Below are positions 6,859-8,810 of a stretch of 8,810 nucleotides of DNA, piece after piece. The notes beneath the pieces were generated by a model. The model saw nothing but the letters and a program-made list of their open reading frames with translations. It did no database searches and was not told where the DNA came from. Within the stretch, counting starts at the first letter, position 1. Each line of letters opens with the position of its first letter. Origin of the DNA: an uncultured Campylobacter sp. (GTDB lineage: Bacteria; Campylobacterota; Campylobacteria; Campylobacterales; Campylobacteraceae). The position numbers and the translations under genes are program-made. The stretch is from the NCBI RefSeq assembly GCF_937997465.1, contig NZ_CALKTQ010000222.1, positions 1 through 8,810 of the forward strand, given 5' to 3'.

Positions 6859-7104
6859 ATGAAAAAGTTAGCTTTAGTTGCGCTTAGCGCGTTGTTTGTT
6901 ACAGGTTCTATCTTTGCTGCCGAGATGAAAGGCGATATGATGGAGAAAAAAGATACCATGATGGAAAAGAAGGACGCCATGATGGAGAAAAAAGACGATA
7001 TGATGATAAAAAAGGACGAAATGAAGGGCGACATGAAAGAGATGAAAGACGATATGGGTAAAAAGAAAGACGATATGAAAGATATGAAAAAGGATAAGAT
7101 GTAA
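6859..7104 (+). CDS. Secreted Met/Lys/Asp-rich heptad-repeat protein (MXKDX/MrpX-like)
   Basis: The 81-residue protein has a clear Sec signal peptide, MKKLALVALSALFVTGSIFA, with cleavage around Ala20/Ala21 (IFAA-EM), so it should act in the periplasm. The mature 60 residues hold 16 Met, 19 Lys, 13 Asp and 6 Glu, and no Cys, His or aromatic residue. From residue 27 it runs in heptads: MMEKKDT, MMEKKDA, MMEKKDD, MMIKKDE, then degenerate blocks MKGDMKE, MKDDMGK, KKDDMKD, MKKDKM, giving a Met stripe at the first position of nearly every turn pair. It resembles small proteins annotated as MXKDX repeat proteins and MrpX of Azospira, a sacrificial methionine scavenger of hypochlorite repaired by MsrP; that function is inferred from composition only. 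Alternative: metal (Cu(I)) buffering through Met. Its stop TAA overlaps the regulator's ATG by one base, so it is co-translated with the two-component system. Confidence 0.9.
   Translation: MKKLALVALSALFVTGSIFAAEMKGDMMEKKDTMMEKKDAMMEKKDDMMIKKDEMKGDMKEMKDDMGKKKDDMKDMKKDKM
6937..7102 (+). repeat. Tandem 21-bp coding repeats (heptads MMEKKDx)
   Basis: Four clear 21-bp units (6937-7020) are followed by about four degenerate ones to the stop codon, all in frame. Copies 1 and 2 differ by four silent changes (GAG/GAA, AAA/AAG twice, GAT/GAC) while the peptide MMEKKD is unchanged. This indicates selection on the protein pattern rather than a recent DNA expansion. Tandem in-frame units could vary in number between strains. 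Confidence 0.85.
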
Positions 7105-7766
7105 TGACGCAAATTTTGCTCGTAGAGGACGATGAGACGCTAAGCGAACTCATCAGCGAGTATCTGAGCGAACAAGGCTACGACGTGATCGTTCGTGCCG
7201 ATGCTAAAGCGGCTCTAGATACCGCCTACGAGCGAAATTTTGATATCCTCATCCTCGACGTCAAGCTACCTAAAGGCGACGGTTTCTCCCTTTTGCGCGA
7301 ACTTAGGCGGCTTGGCGACGATACGCCTGCGATCTTTACCACCTCGCTAAACGCGCTACAAGACCTAGAGATCGGCTACAAAAGCGGCTGTGACGACTAC
7401 TTAAAAAAGCCCTACGAGCTAAAAGAGCTTTTGCTTCGTATTCAAATTTTACTCAAGCGCAAATTTTCTCACATAAACGACGAATTTATCGAGCTTAACG
7501 ATGGATATAAATTTTATCCAAGCTCCAAAACGCTAAGGCAAAACGGGCAAATCGTAAACCTCTCAAACAAAGAAAGCGAGCTTTTGGCGCTATTTTTGGA
7601 GAATAAAAACGCGCTGCTGAGCAAAGAGGCGATATTTGAGAAAATTTGGAACTACGGCGAGGAGCCAAGCGAGCTGAGCCTGCGGGTTTACGTCAAAAAC
7701 TTACGCCGCATTTTAGGCAAGGACGCGATCATAAATAGGCGCGGCGACGGCTATATCTATGTCTGA
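7104..7766 (+). CDS. OmpR/PhoB-family DNA-binding response regulator
   Basis: The 220-residue regulator is complete. The receiver domain (1-118) has the acidic pair Asp9-Asp10 in ILLVEDDE, phospho-acceptor Asp52 in DILILDVKLPKGDG, Thr80 in the switch position, and Lys102 in the KKP motif; the loop reads GCDDYLKKPY with Cys96 where Ala is more common. The C-terminal winged-helix domain (about 125-220) shows the family wording LSNKESELLALF, SKEAIFEKIWNY, the recognition-helix segment SELSLRVYVKNLRRIL and the hairpin GDGYIYV. Such proteins bind as head-to-tail dimers to direct repeats of 10-11 bp, as seen at 6796-6812 and 5784-5800. Its ATG overlaps the stop of the Met-rich gene (TAATG), and its own end overlaps the kinase start by 8 bases, so the partner is the kinase at 7759. 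The signal and the regulon are unknown. Confidence 0.95.
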   Translation: MTQILLVEDDETLSELISEYLSEQGYDVIVRADAKAALDTAYERNFDILILDVKLPKGDGFSLLRELRRLGDDTPAIFTTSLNALQDLEIGYKSGCDDYLKKPYELKELLLRIQILLKRKFSHINDEFIELNDGYKFYPSSKTLRQNGQIVNLSNKESELLALFLENKNALLSKEAIFEKIWNYGEEPSELSLRVYVKNLRRILGKDAIINRRGDGYIYV

Positions 7767-8810
7767 GCGCTCCGCCGTTATAGCCAAAATCCTCTCGCTT
7801 TATCTCATCACTAGCGCCCTATTTTTGGGGTATTTTTTCACGAACGACTATAAGATGAAAAAAGAAGCCCTCATCTCAAACGAGGTCAAAAACCTAAAAG
7901 AGATCAAGATGGGCATCTACATGAAAGCGCGTATGGACGGGCTTGGCGCAGTAAAAAGCTTTACCGCCGAAAAAGACGTCAAAGCCTGCATCGTAGCTAA
8001 AAGCGGTCAAATTTTATACGGCGAGGCGGGCTGCGCTAAATTTGACGACGCACAGAGTGGTGCAGTCGTATCGGACGGCAAGGTGACGATATTTGAGGCG
8101 CTACAAAACATGGACGAAGGCGGCGCGGACGAGCTAGCCACGGCAAAGATCGCGCTAAGCGGCAAGGACGTCACGAGCGAGCTAAATTTGCTGCGACTGC
8201 GTACGGCGCTAAATTTGCTTATCGTTTTAGGCGTTATCATGATAATCGCCTTTTATCTAGCAAAGACCGCGCTAGCGCCGCTACACGCCAAGATCGCCGC
8301 GCTAAACCGCTTTATCAAAGACTCCACGCACGAGTTAAACGCGCCCCTTAGCGTGATACTCATGAGCATCGAAACGGCAGACAAAAGTAGCCTAAGCGAG
8401 CGAAATCTAAAGCGCATAAACAACATCCAAACCGCGGCTAAAACGCTAAGTCGCACCTACGAGGATCTTACGTATTTATCGTTTGGCGCCGAGCGCTGCG
8501 CACCAAAAGAAGAGCTAAATTTGAAAAATATTTTAAACGAACGGCTCGAGTTTTTCGCTCCGTTTTTTGCCAAGCGAGGGCTTGATCTAAAGTTAAATTT
8601 AAATGACGCTCTCATAAACGCAAACGGCTACGAGCTAAAACGAGCGGTGGATAACCTACTAAGCAACGCCGTAAAATACGCAAACCAAGGCGGCTACGTC
8701 GCGGTTAGTTTGCAAGACGGCGAGCTAAAGATCTCAAATAGCGGCGAGGGGTTAAGCAAAGAGCAGCAAGATAAAATTTTCGAGCGATACACGCGGTTTA
8801 ACGAAGACCA
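7759..8810 (+). CDS. Membrane sensor histidine kinase, 3' end outside window
   Basis: The frame from ATG 7759 stays open to the window end (350 codons, no stop), so only the last few dozen residues are missing. The start overlaps the regulator's stop by 8 bases. TM1 is about residues 9-27, the periplasmic domain about 28-149 and TM2 about 150-168. TM2 leads almost directly into the dimerisation helix; I see no room for a full HAMP domain. The H-box is FIKDSTHELNAPLSVI with phosphorylated His191. The N-box is DNLLSNAVKYA with Asn299 and Asn303, the G1 box SNSGEGLS carries Asn327 in place of the usual Asp, and the F-box-like IFERYTRF follows. Oddities are Ala195 at H+4 where a phosphatase Thr/Asn is normal, and two periplasmic Cys (77 and 92). 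It should phosphorylate the regulator at 7104; the stimulus is unknown, and redox or envelope stress is a guess. Confidence 0.92.
   Translation, partial: MSERSAVIAKILSLYLITSALFLGYFFTNDYKMKKEALISNEVKNLKEIKMGIYMKARMDGLGAVKSFTAEKDVKACIVAKSGQILYGEAGCAKFDDAQSGAVVSDGKVTIFEALQNMDEGGADELATAKIALSGKDVTSELNLLRLRTALNLLIVLGVIMIIAFYLAKTALAPLHAKIAALNRFIKDSTHELNAPLSVILMSIETADKSSLSERNLKRINNIQTAAKTLSRTYEDLTYLSFGAERCAPKEELNLKNILNERLEFFAPFFAKRGLDLKLNLNDALINANGYELKRAVDNLLSNAVKYANQGGYVAVSLQDGELKISNSGEGLSKEQQDKIFERYTRFNED

Noticed and set aside
6937..7102. Possible CRISPR-like or noncoding tandem repeat
   Set aside because: Units are 21 bp with no spacers, stay in frame, and differ mostly at silent or heptad-variable positions, so they are coding repeats.
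6859..7104. SilE/PcoE-type copper or silver binding protein
   Set aside because: Those proteins rely on His together with Met; this one has no His, and no copper transport gene is nearby. Cu(I) binding through Met alone is kept only as an alternative.
6822..7153. Two long Ser/Phe/Tyr-rich open frames on the minus strand opposite the Met-rich gene
   Set aside because: They are the mirror of the repetitive Met/Lys/Asp codons, have no ribosome site and no protein-like composition. The plus-strand gene has a signal peptide and strong ribosome site.
8007..8456. Two minus-strand open frames in the last kilobase, which could suggest no plus-strand gene there
   Set aside because: The plus-strand frame from 7759 is open to the window end and carries H-, N-, G1- and F-box motifs of a histidine kinase, so these are shadows.
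1..8810. tRNA, rRNA, insertion sequence or attachment site
   Set aside because: No cloverleaf, rRNA-like stretch, transposase frame or flanking repeat was recognised by eye on either strand.

Overview
The window looks like chromosomal DNA of a Campylobacter-type epsilonproteobacterium, perhaps one of the less AT-rich oral species (C. rectus/showae/curvus group). This rests on the abundance of AAATTT-like words inside genes, a T-rich tract before a TATAAT -10 box, and histidine-kinase wording (FIKDSTHEL) that I associate with this group. The species is an inference. All genes have similar base and codon use, and I see no insertion sequence, RNA gene, CRISPR array or phage element.

Layout: (1) 1-1138, plus strand: the 3' end of tgt (queuosine tRNA modification), followed after 9 bases by a short CorA-type membrane protein. 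(2) 1233-5736, minus strand: a tightly packed operon in the order macA, macB, outer-membrane lipoprotein, encoding a complete MacAB-TolC-type tripartite ABC efflux pump. It converges on the tgt-corA pair. (3) 5737-5882: a divergent promoter region with a strong Campylobacter-like promoter for macA and an 11-bp-period direct repeat, plus a TATAAT for the rightward gene. (4) 5883-6794, plus: an auxin-efflux-carrier-family permease. (5) 6859-8810, plus: a three-gene operon with overlapping ends. It encodes a secreted 81-residue protein made almost only of Met, Lys, Asp and Glu in heptad repeats, an OmpR-family response regulator, and a membrane histidine kinase that runs off the window end.

The most interesting part is region 5. 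A secreted Met-rich repeat protein with no His or Cys, translationally coupled to a two-component system, suggests a periplasmic oxidant (hypochlorite-type) scavenging or sensing module, comparable to MrpX of Azospira and to HprSR/MsrPQ. The histidine kinase is unusual: Ala stands where the phosphatase Thr normally sits, there are two periplasmic cysteines, and no HAMP domain is evident. An 11-bp-period direct repeat of the type bound by OmpR-family dimers occurs upstream of the Met-rich gene and, in a related form (YTTMAC-N5-YTTMAC), at the -35 position of macA. The local regulator may therefore control both itself and the efflux pump. That link is a hypothesis built on two sites.
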